From positions 12,464 to 76,463 of the forward strand of contig JBBHKE010001511.1 of NCBI GenBank assembly GCA_037447655.1: 64,000 nucleotides of DNA, given 5' to 3'. Positions 1 to 8,667 of this stretch are shown here, one piece after another; position 1 is the stretch's first letter, and every line of letters starts with the position of its first letter. The translations under genes and the position numbers were made by a program. This stretch comes from Zygnema cylindricum (Eukaryota > Streptophyta > Zygnematophyceae > Zygnematales > Zygnemataceae). Below the pieces are notes generated by a model. It was not told the origin of the DNA and did no database searches. It was given only the letters and a program-made list of their open reading frames with translations.

Positions 1-203
1 GTTTTTAGCATTGGATTTAATTGGTTTGTCAATCGCTATTATTCTGTACAATGGATTTAATGTTTTTGACAATCGCTATTATTCTGTACAATGGATTTAA
101 TGTGTTTGTCAATCGCTATTGTTATTAACAATGGATTTAATGTGTTTGACAATCGCTATTGTTCTTAACACTGGATTTAATGTGTTTGACATTCGCTATT
201 GTA
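1..203 (+). repeat. Satellite B array (about five 40-bp units)
   Basis: Tandem units of 40 bp, each carrying GGATTTAATG, then TTTGACAATCGCTATTG and a TTCTTAACA-like tail. Units differ by a few bases. The array runs off the left edge and joins satellite A abruptly near base 203. The unit has the same length as satellite A and shares the heptamer ATCGCTA, but little else aligns. Confidence 0.9.
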
Positions 204-900
204 CAGTTTGTGTAAGTTAGGTAACAATTCTTGTTATCGCTAATTGTTTGTGTACTTTAGGTAACAATTCTTGTTATCGCTAATTGTTTGTGTACTTTAG
301 GTACCAATTCTTGTTATCGCTTACAGTTTGTGTAATTTAGGTCACAATTCTTGTTATCGCTAACAGTTTGTGTAATTTAGGTAACAATTATTGTTATCGC
401 TAACTGTTTGTGTAATTTAGGTAACATGTCTTATTATCGCTAACAGTTTTTGTAATTTAGGTAACATGTCTTATTATCGCTAACTGTTTGGTTAATTTAG
501 GTTACGATTTTTGTTATCGCTAACAGTTTGTGTAAGTTAGGTAACTGTTGTTGTTATCGTAAACTCATTGTGTACTTTAGGTACTAATTCTTGTTATCGT
601 TAACCAATTTTGTAATTTAGGAAACAATTCTTGTTATCGCTAATTGTTTATGTAATTTAATAACAATTCTTGTTATTGCTTATAGTTTGTGTAATTTAGG
701 TAACAATTCTTGTTATCGCTAATAGTTTGTGTAATTTAGGTAACTATTCTTGTTATTGCTAATAGTTTGTGTAAGTTAGGTAACAATTCTTGTTTTCGAT
801 AACTGTTTGTGTAATTTAGGTAAGAATTCTTATTATCGCTAAATGTTTGGTTAATTTACGTAACAATTCTTGTATCGCTAACAGTTTGTGTACTTTAGGT
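204..900 (-). repeat. Satellite A array, minus orientation
   Basis: About 17 tandem 40-bp units reading GTTTGTGTAATTTAGG and GTTATCGCTAAC on the plus strand, the reverse complement of the main array. The units are diverged from one another. The array ends at the retroelement cluster that begins near base 901. Confidence 0.95.
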
Positions 901-989
901 ACAACAGTGAGGTGCACTCGTCCACCAATGCTACGCCATTTTCCCTCAATGGACAACAGCCCACCCTTCCCCAAAGTTTATAGGCAGCA

Positions 990-994
990 GATTG
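990..994. repeat. Target-site duplication GATTG, left copy
   Basis: GATTG directly before the solo LTR; the identical pentamer follows its other end at 1955-1959. Confidence 0.93.
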
Positions 995-1954
995 TGTTGT
1001 TTTGAAAAGTCAGTTTCGTGCGTAACTACGAAATGGATTTAATATGGAGGTTTGATTAGATTCACGGATTGGGGAGCGAACGGATTGATATAATTAAACT
1101 GACGTAAAAGACTCATTGAGTGGTGTGAACAAGCAGTGACAAATGGACGGTGAATGGCGAAGTGATCCGTTGTAAAATAAACGCAATGTTGAAATAGGCG
1201 CCGCCGGTACGGAGCAGCTGCGTCCAGTTAAGTCAACGCAGTTGCGGCTATTTTTATGATCCGTACGAACAGCGCAGCAAGCGCAGCTAGCGCAGCTGCA
1301 GATAATATAAATAGGATAGATTTCAAGGTATGATGATTAAACGGTAGTGGTAGCTTAGTAGTTGTTAGCGATAGCTTGGTTTCTAACATACAATGAGTAC
1401 GGTGTAAATATTCTGTACAACACAGGTTTGTCCTTTTGACTAATTAGTTTATTAGAGTAGAAAGAATACGGCTAGTATGCCTCCGTACTCTGAGTATAAC
1501 TTGCAAGACTTAGATTATTTTATGTATCACAGTCAAGTTTATCAAAGCAATGGCAAACTGTTTTCTGCATCTTTGACCTGTTGGTGTGATCACTTTGTTT
1601 GGTGTTTTCATGTGAAACTTGTGAAGATATTCTATGATATAGAGTTTTTATGTGTGAGAAGTTTCATTGTATTCCAATATCTCTGTAAGATTCTGTGAAC
1701 AGTCTAAGTGGTTAGTTTGAGTAGCTGTCAACTACTTTTGGGAAACTCTGGAGCTTATATCTTCTAGATGCCTTGGTGGATTTGGCTGTAACTTTGGGAG
1801 GTTACAGTGTATACGGTATCATGAATATTGGTGCAATTTGAGGTGATTCTGATTATTGTGGTGTAATCTGTGTCGTCTGAAACACAGCTGTTTTTGATGT
1901 AGTCTATGGGTGTTTCCATGAGAAACCCATGGCTGAAATAGGCTATGGACAACA
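995..1954 (+). mobile_element. Solo LTR (family 3) inserted in the gypsy integrase
   Basis: A 960-bp LTR beginning TGTTGT and ending ACAACA, bracketed by exact GATTG duplications. Removing it rejoins the gypsy integrase frame. It carries a GCGCAGC-rich block, a TATA-like box at 1306-1314 (TATAAATAG) and, near its 3' end, an ATG at 1930 whose frame (M-A-E-I-G-Y-G-Q) runs to the LTR edge. That is the gag-start-in-LTR layout of the copia elements in this window. A second copy, in the opposite orientation, lies at 52861-53929. No internal region is present, so it formed by LTR-LTR recombination. Copia membership is inferred from layout only. Confidence 0.92.
1306..1314 (+). promoter_or_regulatory. 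TATA-like box of the family 3 LTR
   Basis: TATAAATAG lies just after the GCGCAGC/CAGCTGC block (about 1258-1300), a promoter-like order. The same order is seen in the other copy on the minus strand near 53580. Strand assignment of this LTR family rests on this box and the downstream ATG. Confidence 0.6.
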
Positions 1955-1959
1955 GATTG
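1955..1959. repeat. Target-site duplication GATTG, right copy
   Basis: Matches the pentamer left of the solo LTR exactly. Confidence 0.93.
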
Positions 1960-2540
1960 CCCTAAACCCGCAGCTCTAGATTTTGCTAAAACGCTGCAAG
2001 AGAGTTTGGAAAAGGCGGTGAAGGCGCTCTTGCTTGCAAAGGAACAACAAAAGATGCAATCCGACGCTCATCGAGAGGACATCATATTCAGCGTGAGTGA
2101 TAAGGTTTGCCTTAGTATGGCAAACATGTCATTACCAGGTGCCCTCTCGAAGAAATTGGCACCGAAATTCACGCGCCCATTCACAGTCTTGTCACGTGTG
2201 GGTGTTGTGGCTTATAAGTTGGATATTCCGAGGGAGTGGCATATCCACAATGTCTTCCATGTGTCCCTTCTTAAACCAATTCGCAACCCTGATTCGGTGT
2301 TCCCTAATTGACGGCAGAATACTCCTTTACCACCCGTGCAAGGTACCTCGGACGAATATGAGGTGGAAGAGATCCTTCAGTCGCGCCGCTCTCGAAATTC
2401 CACCTCCACCCAGTATTTGGTGCGTTGGAAGGGCTACTGGGCGGAGGATGACTCTTGGGTGGAAAAAAAGGATCTACATCCCCCTGAGTTTCTGCGCCGG
2501 TTTCAGAAGAGTGAGGACACTCCACTTCACTGGAGGGGGA

Positions 2541-2959
2541 ATCGCAGCGGCTGCAGTAAAGGAGCAAATTGCAGTGTCGCAACCATCGCAATTAATTGGG
2601 GGACGCGGCGTAAGAACGCAGCGACGATGTTACCGCACCTCAACGATATAGCGGCACAGCCACCGCAGCGCAGCATAGTTACGGTGCCGTCAGAGAAACG
2701 CAGCGCCAGCGCTGCGCTGACAGGAAAGCGCAACGGCGCAATTGTGTTCCACCACATTGGTGACAACGAACCCTCAGTTGCGCCGCAGCCGCGCAGTTTT
2801 ATAAATATTGTTTGTTGCGATACCCTCGCACGCTGCGACGCTTTACAGAGTCCTAACTAAAACCCTCAACCCTCTATGATAAAGCCGTCATCCGCCCTCG
2901 CGACCAACCTAGTCCAGGCAGTTCAGAGAGTGCTTCACTCTGCACCACCAGTTTACCTT
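2541..2959 (+). other. GC-rich LTR/UTR-like segment after the chromodomain
   Basis: A purine run (TGGAGGGGGAA, about 2529-2540) is followed by a CGCAGC-rich stretch and a TATA-like TTTTATAAATA at 2797-2807. This is the same order of features as the U3 regions of the other LTRs here, so it could be the 3' LTR or 3' untranslated region of the gypsy relic. No TG...CA border or second copy was found, and it does not resemble the gypsy-type LTR at 10289-10786. Confidence 0.4.
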
Positions 2960-3479
2960 ACCTTCTTCAAGTACCGGAATTATCCGACTCCACAAAATCC
3001 ATGGCGTCGTCGTCTTCTCCACCACCAAAAAGGAGGAGACTGGTGTAGAAATGACGAGGAGAGATACCCCCCCGGATAAATTGTTAGCAGCGGCAGAAGC
3101 CATGGTAGAGGCAGACAGGAGGAGGGAGGTAGAGGCAGTTTATGAACCAGAAAAAACAGCTATCAGCAGGGTAGGACCAGCGAAGACCAGCGGAGGAGAG
3201 GGGTCAGAAAATTCACAAGACCCCGAGTACAACCCACTCCAAGAAGGGGATCAGGAGGATGAGGAGGATCATGTGATTTTGGATGCGGAGGAGCCGGAAC
3301 GTGAACCGACACCCCCGCGAATTGAGGAGCGTGCCTCCGATCTGGAGGTGATGAGGGACCGTAATAAGCAGAGCACCCCAAACGAGCAGTCCTCGGAAAG
3401 CTCGGAGAAGAAGGCGGAAGCACAATACCTTAGCGGAGACGAGGTATTTCTCCTCGGAAAAGAAAGAGAGGACACGGAC
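2960..3479 (+). pseudogene. Unknown acidic ORF, 5' part (interrupted by element 1)
   Basis: An open frame runs from about 2960 (first ATG at 3051) to the insertion point of element 1. The product is rich in Glu, Asp, Ser, Pro and Arg, low in hydrophobics and probably disordered. The last codons of the uninterrupted frame (after 3484) come from the copia LTR and are not part of it. The frame continues on the far side of element 1, where the second copy of the GGGGA target duplication keeps the phase. I do not recognise the protein. It lies downstream of a chromovirus pol tail and upstream of a gypsy-type polypurine tract and LTR, so an additional 3' ORF of a gypsy element, or a gag of another element, are both possible. 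Confidence 0.55.
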
Positions 3480-3484
3480 GGGGA
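3480..3484. repeat. Target-site duplication GGGGA of element 1, left
   Basis: GGGGA precedes the TGTTGT terminus; the same pentamer is at 9447-9451. Confidence 0.93.
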
Positions 3485-4323
3485 TGTTGTTCTACAACCA
3501 CCGGTGCAGGTGGAGGAGCAGCAGTAGTAGTAGAAGTAGACATGATACACTCTCAGAAGCTATCAAGAATCCTACCAACCAGCTGTTTTTAAGTGCTCAC
3601 CAATTCTTATACAAGCATCCAAGCCTCACAAAACTCTATCAGAATTTAGAGTAGCAAAAACATTGACAACTCCCAAAGTTTCAGCACAATTGACCCAACA
3701 ACACTCAAGATATAATACTCAAAAGTTTCCGAAAAAACTGTCTGCAGTTTTACTACTTGGAAGTCTGGATACATAAAAATGCTCTAAGTCCTAAGTCTTA
3801 TACTTTCGGTGTTCTACCGCCGATAACAGTGTACGTGAGAGGTACGTCCAGAATCAACCCACCTACTGAGATCTACGTGTTCTTGATCGTGCCAACCCAA
3901 TCTATCATTGTACAGTCAATATTACTCAGAATCTATATTAAGTTATTGTACAAATACTTGTCCACTAAGTCACTTGTGATACTCTTATGAATCTCGTCCG
4001 TTGACTAGATTCATATCAATTGCAGCTGCGTTGTCCCGTACCGGATCACATTTATATCACCCGCGGCTGCGGTGTCCTGCACCAAATCATATCCAAGATA
4101 GTAGCAGCTGCGTTGTCTGTACGGATCTTATCCAAAGTGACCGCAGCTGCGTTTGTCCTGTCTGTATCGCAACTTCGCTGCTGCGCTGCTCTGCTGCTGC
4201 GCTGCTGCGCAGCTCTGTTGTATAGCAGCTGCGCTGCTCTTCCGTATAGCAGCTGCGCTGCTGTCTGTATAATTGCTGCGCTGCTGCGCTGTTCTGAGAC
4301 TGAGAGCTTTCCAAAAGACAACA
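3485..4323 (-). repeat. 3' LTR of element 1 (839 bp)
   Basis: Begins TGTTGTCTTTTGG on the minus strand next to the polypurine tract and ends GAACAACA at the target duplication. It contains a CTGCGCTG/CAGCTGCG-rich block at about 4100-4300. Because gag starts inside the LTR, this 3' copy also carries the gag ATG and about 19 codons, which here read into flanking DNA. Confidence 0.95.
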
Positions 4324-4334
4324 CTCCCCTAAAG
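4324..4334 (-). other. Polypurine tract of element 1
   Basis: Minus strand reads AAGCTTTAGGGGAG directly before the TGTTGT start of the 3' LTR, the expected place for plus-strand priming. Confidence 0.85.
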
Positions 4335-4418
4335 CTTTAGACTCAGTATACCAGCGCAGCTGCGGTGATAAACTAGCGCAGTATCGCAGCATAGCAATAT
4401 AGCAGTGCATCAATTCAA

Positions 4419-5087
4419 CTATTCACTTAATCCCACTGCTTCCCTACAATACTTCAGCTTAGGAGCAAGAAGAGCTTTAGTGAGCATATCAGCAATCATT
4501 TTTGCATCTGGTAAGTAACATAATTTAATCACTCTAGAGAACACTTTTTCTCTTACAAAGTGTAATCGTACATCCATGTGCTTGCTTTTGAAGTGATGAC
4601 TCGGGTTAGAAGCAATGGCAATGGCAGCCTGGTTATCACATCAGATCACCTGTGGACCAACTTGCATGTATCCTAGTTCTTGTAACATGGATTTTACCCA
4701 TAAGAGTTCTTTGAGGGCCGAGCTTGCTGCCATATATTCCGACTCCATTGTCGACTGTGCTGTCACCTTTTGAAGTTTGCTGCTCCAGCAGCAAGTACCG
4801 TTCCCAACTTGTAGAACGAATCCCGTGGTAGATTTCCGGCTTGGCATGTCGCCATAGCTTGCATCACTCCATGTTTGCAGCTTGACTTCTCCTCCGCCTA
4901 GTGTGAGTTTGAGGTCTTTAGTTCCAGCCAAATATTTTAAGACTCTCCTTGCTGCGTCAAAGTCAGATTTTCTCGGATTCTCTAGACTCCTACTCAATAC
5001 CTCGACTGCTGCAGCTATGTCAGGACGGGTACAATTCATGAAGTATATTAAGCTTCCCACTATCTGTCTATAAGGTATTATTGTCAT
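4419..5087 (-). pseudogene. Element 1 RNase H region and pol C-terminus
   Basis: Encodes the copia RT/RNase H tail: IVGSLIYFMNCTRPDI, then the RNase H core with TWSDASYGD, STTGFV and TMESEYMA, then the terminal CDNQAA.A segment and a final AD MLTK-like motif before the natural stop at 4419-4421. One in-frame TGA at 4641-4643 replaces the Trp of the IWCDNQ motif that is intact in element 3, a single G-to-A change. It is in the same frame as the RT upstream. RNase H removes the RNA template during reverse transcription. Confidence 0.9.
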
Positions 5088-5393
5088 AGGATCATTCTCC
5101 CCTGATTCTAAATACTGGCTAACAATGACACTTGGTTCTGTCTCTTTTCCCTCTAACTTCTATCGAAACTCCATTGGAGTTAAACATCCTTTTGCCCCCC
5201 GCATTCCGTACTCATCTAACATGTTTCCAATAGCCTCTTTTTGAGTCAGTTTTATTATTTTCTTATTTCTGTCCCTCTCTACCTGGATACCCAAAATATA
5301 TTTTGCCTCACCGAGGTCTTTCATCTCGAACCGTGAGTTTAGAGCAGTTTTGATTTTGTTAATTTCAGCCATTGATTTACTAATTAATAGCAA

Positions 5394-5405
5394 ATCATCT
5401 ACATA
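5394..5405 (-). other. RT catalytic YVDD motif, element 1
   Basis: TATGTAGATGAT on the minus strand encodes the two catalytic aspartates. Confidence 0.9.
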
Positions 5406-6057
5406 TACTACTATATACACTATCCCATTTTCACCCTTTAGAACGTAGACAGAGTGATCAGAACTTATCCTTTGAAATCCTAGACTAGTCAAAAATTCAT
5501 CAAGCTTTATATTCCACTGTCTGGGGGCCTGTTTTAGGCCGTACAAAGATTTTAGCAACTTGCATACTAAGTGCTATTTTCCTGGTTCTACATACTTTTC
5601 AGGCTGCTGCATGTAAATGGTCTCTTCTAGTTCTCCATGCAAAAAGGCCGTTTTTACATCCATCTGATGAATTTCCATATCTTCTACAGCAGCTAGGGAC
5701 AGCAAAATCCTAACTGTTGGAAATCTAAGAACCGGAGGAAATGTTTCTTCAAAATCGATTCCTTCCTTTTGATTGTACGCCTTCGCCACAAGTCTGGCCT
5801 TATAGCGTTCAATGGTGTTATCGGGATTTAACTTCTTCTTGAATACCCATTTGCTGCCGATCGCTTTTCGGTCTCGAGGGAGGTCCACGAGCTCCCATGT
5901 TAGAGCCTCCATGATTAACTTCATTTCGTCGTTTGCTGCCTCAATCCAGTGATTCCGCTCTAGTGATAAGAAGGCCTCTTGGATGGTCAAGGGCTCCCCT
6001 GAGACTGCTGAGTAGGCAAAGTGAGAGCTTGCTTGTAGGCGGCTGCTTGATCTTCTT

Positions 6058-6064
6058 CCCCCCC
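6058..6064 (-). other. Homopolymer frameshift in element 1 pol
   Basis: Seven G on the minus strand between integrase and RT. At the same place element 3 has six G, and there the integrase and RT frames agree. The extra base moves element 1 from the integrase frame to the RT frame. Confidence 0.8.
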
Positions 6065-6065
6065 G

Positions 6066-7284
6066 GAAATTCTGAGGCTGAGATCGTCGGATCCCGCGCA
6101 TTGCGCTGATTGCGCTGGTTGCGATCCGTGTGTTCGTGATTGCACTGGTTGCGATCCGTGTCTTGCTGGTTGCGCTGGTTGCGATCCGTGTGTTCGTGAT
6201 TGCGCTGGTTGCGTTCCGTGTGTATTGACTGCTCTTGGTCTGTCTGGACCCGAAGTTGGTGAGGGAGTTGGAGAGAGTCTGACGCCGGAGTCATTACCGG
6301 AGTTTGTGGAATCTGCGGGACAATTTCCTGCATGCAATCTAAGATGACATACTCCTGTACTTTTTGTTGCTTTTGCTGCTCTGTCATTTGAAATAAATCT
6401 ATGGAGTGTAGTTCATCCTTAACAATGATGTTTCTAGCTACAACTATTTTTTGTCTTTCAAACACAAAGACTCTATAACCTTTCGAGTGATCATCATATC
6501 CTAACAGAATACCCGGTAATCCCTTCGGTTCCATTTTCCATCTATCTGTAGACGTATCCAATATAAAGCAGTGACTTCCAAAGACCTTGAAATGGCTAAC
6601 ATCTGGTTTGCTACCTGTCCAGATTTCGTAAGGAGTAATTTCTACCGATCTTGATCCTATCCTATTTTTAATATAAACTGCACAATTTAGAGCCTCAGCC
6701 CACAATTTCGGATCCACATTTTTATCTGCGAGCATAGATCTAGAGCTTTCCGTGAGAGTTCTATTCAGTCTTTCCGACACCCCATTTTGTTCCGGTGAAT
6801 ATGGAATAGTCAGTAGATGACTAATGCCTTCCTCGAGTAAAAAGGTTTCAAACTCTTTTGATGTATATTCACCACCATTGTCCGATCTGAGCTGCAAAAT
6901 AGATGAATTATCAAGTTTTTCAGCCCATGCTTTATAGTGTTTGAAGTGACCAAACACTTCACTCTTCTCCTTCATGAAGTAAACCTTTGTAAACCTTGAG
7001 AAATCATCCGTGAAGGTGACCATATATTTCATCCCTCCGGCAGAAGGAACCTTCGCCGGACCGAAGACATCCGAATGAATTTGTTGTAAAAGTTTCGTCG
7101 ACCGATGCTCAGACTCCTTAGGAAATGGCAATTTGTGGATTTTGCCTAAAGCACAACCATCGCAAGTTTTGACCAGCCCATCTGTGATTGATACACCCTC
7201 TATCTTTCCAGCAACAACCATTTTCTTCAAACTATCATAATTAACATGGCCTAATCTTTTATGCCACAACTCATCTGAGTGCAA
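6066..7284 (-). pseudogene. Element 1 integrase
   Basis: Begins with the zinc-binding HHCC domain (H8, H13, C41, C44 counted from the Met at 7284), followed by the catalytic core with D72 (HSDVFGP), D135 (RSDNGGEY) and E171 (NGVSER), i.e. the D,D35E triad with correct spacing. The later core (YERW-like TPYEIWTG, VFGSHCF, GKLPGILLGY-like) and a variable linker follow. The core is intact. It is separated from the protease by an in-frame TAG at 7297-7299. Integrase inserts the cDNA, and the 5-bp duplications in this window fit copia integrases. Confidence 0.93.
6105..6235 (-). repeat. Minisatellite in the integrase-RT linker of element 1
   Basis: Imperfect tandem copies around GATCCGTGTGTTCGTGATTG and CTGGTTGCG encode a polar Asn/Gln/Arg/His/Thr repeat (HTDRNQRN-like) in the variable linker. 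Element 3 has a shorter version near 56676-56735, so copy number has changed between copies. Confidence 0.8.
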
Positions 7285-7296
7285 AAGACTGGAGTA

Positions 7297-7572
7297 CTAA
7301 ACATCATTCTCCTTTGTATTAGCCATATCCATGCGATACATCTTGCTACTATCTCTAGTACCTGTAACCGCAACCTTGCCATTTTTGCTAACAACCTGCC
7401 GACCATTTTTCAAATTAACCTCAAAGCCTTTACTCTCTACCAACGACGTAGAAAACAGATTTTTCTTAAAGTCAGGCACAAATAATACATTGTGAAGAGT
7501 CCTTTCAATTAGTTTTCCATCCACATCAACTAGCAAGGACACATCACCCATTGCACGAGTTTTGACACTCAT
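7297..7572 (-). pseudogene. Element 1 protease C-terminal region
   Basis: A 91-codon stretch in the gag/integrase frame with the usual post-protease features (DVSLLVDV, then LHNVLFVPDFKKNL, then KNGKVAVTG). It is bounded by the stops at 7639-7641 and 7297-7299 and corresponds to 55323-55620 in element 3. At the second stop element 3 has Leu (TTG against TAG). Confidence 0.85.
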
Positions 7573-7638
7573 TCCACAAGCATAATAAATATTTTTCTCC
7601 GGCGTTGCTTTCAGATTTTTGAAGATGGCCTTGTTCCA

Positions 7639-8667
7639 TCATATATGCGCTGACGCTCTTGTATCCATAATCCATCCAGGGTCCTTTGCGCCTTCCATTG
7701 CTACCGCCATAGCGAATAGATCCGTGTCGTCCTCCTCAGAAAATGTCAGAGTTTCGTCTTGGAGTGATGAAGAAGCTGAAAACAGTGCATTTTCACGAGG
7801 TGTAGGCCTCGTGAAGTTTTTGTAAAACTGACTTTGTTGCCATCCTGGCCTGTATAAACCAGTATCGTTAGCTTGTTTAAGTTTAGGACAGAATTTGTAT
7901 CCATGACCTCTCTCACTACAATAAAAACATGCATTGTTGGATTTTCTATTTCCCCCCAGATTAAACTGTCTTAATTTGGTAAACTGATTACTTTGCTGAT
8001 TAAATTGACCTTTCTTTCCAAAGTCTGAATTAAAAGCCTCTACTTGCTCAACATTGAGAATATTAGATGTAGCTTCCTCCTCTAGTAAAATATTGATTGC
8101 TAACTGTAAAGTCCAGCTAGCTTTATCTTTCTGTTTGAGCATGTCAGATGCTCCTTTCATACTACGAGGGAGACCTCGCATGAGCAATGCTGCCTGTTGA
8201 AACTGAGGAAACACCCCACCGACACAAGCATGTGCATCTACAAGAATACGAAATTTGTTAGAATATTCAACCATTGTATCGCCAGTGTACTTATAGTCCC
8301 AAATTTTTCCAGCCAATAGAAGTTCTTCCTGAACATTAGCCTTTTCATAATCACTTTTAATGGATTTCCAGATATCAATAGCTTTTTTCATTTTCATCCG
8401 AGACATAGCTAAGTCCTCAGATATACAAAATTTCAAAATAGAACGAGCCTGCGTATTTTTCTTAGACCATGACGGATCAGATTCATCCAAAGAACCATCC
8501 AATATATCCAAAAGATTGACATTTTCAAAATGTGTCTCCACCATATCCGCCCAGTAAACATACTTATCCCCGGAAAAGATAGGAATTCTTGATGACAGGC
8601 CCATAACCTGTTGTTCTACAACCATCGGTGCAGGTGGAGGAGCAGCAGTAGTAGTAGAAGTAGACAT
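7639..8667 (-). CDS. Element 1 Gag plus start of protease (342 codons)
   Basis: Gag capsid protein of a copia element. The start codon lies 58 bp inside the 5' LTR. Residues 1-19 are LTR-encoded and Q20-V-M-G23 are encoded across the LTR/primer-site junction. A long capsid-like helical part follows (RIPIFSGDKYVYWADMVE, later EYSNKFRILVDAH), then a CX2CX4HX4C zinc knuckle at 247-260 (CFYC...GH...C), which binds RNA. The frame enters the aspartic protease at W332-I-M-D335-T-R337-A-S; the Gly normally after D-S/T is Arg. It stops at a TGA where other copies have Cys-coding TGC. This is the longest intact frame in the window. Confidence 0.92.
   Translation of the reverse strand: MSTSTTTAAPPPAPMVVEQQVMGLSSRIPIFSGDKYVYWADMVETHFENVNLLDILDGSLDESDPSWSKKNTQARSILKFCISEDLAMSRMKMKKAIDIWKSIKSDYEKANVQEELLLAGKIWDYKYTGDTMVEYSNKFRILVDAHACVGGVFPQFQQAALLMRGLPRSMKGASDMLKQKDKASWTLQLAINILLEEEATSNILNVEQVEAFNSDFGKKGQFNQQSNQFTKLRQFNLGGNRKSNNACFYCSERGHGYKFCPKLKQANDTGLYRPGWQQSQFYKNFTRPTPRENALFSASSSLQDETLTFSEEDDTDLFAMAVAMEGAKDPGWIMDTRASAHI
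8598..8608 (-). promoter_or_regulatory. Primer-binding site of element 1 (initiator-Met anticodon arm)
   Basis: Minus strand reads GGTTATGGGCC immediately after the LTR end. It is complementary to GGCCCATAACC, the anticodon loop and 5' stem of eukaryotic initiator-Met tRNA, not to a tRNA 3' end. It lies within the gag reading frame (codons for V-M-G). The tRNA sequence is from general knowledge. Confidence 0.8.

Larger units (their letters stand above)
901..2540 (+). pseudogene. Ty3/gypsy chromovirus pol tail: integrase C-terminal part plus chromodomain (broken)
   Basis: The first 94 bp encode the late integrase core (a VHSSTNATPF-like stretch matching the usual STG.SPF motif, with an in-frame TAG). 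After the nested solo LTR the frame continues with the charged helix of integrase, then the C-terminal domain (RVGVVAYKLDIP, then HNVFHVSLLKP). A TGA at 2309-2311 interrupts it. In the same frame follows a chromodomain (EYEVEEIL, then YLVRWKGY, then DDSWV) ending near FLRRF. A chromodomain at the integrase C-terminus defines chromoviruses, which can bind modified chromatin. Gag, protease, RT and RNase H are absent, so this is a 5'-truncated relic. The exact 3' end of the coding part is uncertain. Confidence 0.9.
5160..6101 (-). pseudogene. Element 1 reverse transcriptase
   Basis: Copia RT: WIEAANDEM, then GSKWVFK and ERYKARLVAK, then HQMDVKTAFLHGEL, then LYGLKQAPRQW, with the catalytic YVDD intact at 5394-5405. 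In-frame TAG codons occur at 5574-5576 (where element 3 has Gln) and 5160-5162 (Gln in element 3). The RT frame differs from the integrase frame upstream because of one extra base in a G run near 6058-6064. RT makes cDNA inside virus-like particles. Confidence 0.93.

Noticed and set aside
204-900. Telomere-like or centromere-protein box repeat
   Set aside because: The unit is 40 bp with no TTTAGGG-type tract, and I could not identify a CENP-B-like box.
1477-1698. Small ORF in the family 3 solo LTR
   Set aside because: It lies in the non-coding middle of an LTR, resembles nothing, and is not needed to explain the sequence.
2097-2651. 184-codon ORF overlapping the chromodomain region
   Set aside because: Out of frame with the recognisable integrase and chromodomain motifs; a shadow.
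2541-2959. 5' LTR paired with the LTR at 10289-10786
   Set aside because: By eye the two share only low-complexity GCAGC motifs and no colinear similarity, so they are not an LTR pair.
3051-3527. ORF ending with a Val/Gln/Glu-rich tail
   Set aside because: Only the part up to about 3479-3484 belongs to the ORF; the tail is antisense LTR of element 1.
4001-4413. Several overlapping Ala/Cys/Leu/Gln-rich ORFs on both strands
   Set aside because: They are frames of the CTGCGCTG-rich LTR block, repeated in the other LTR at about 9124-9537, with no conserved product.
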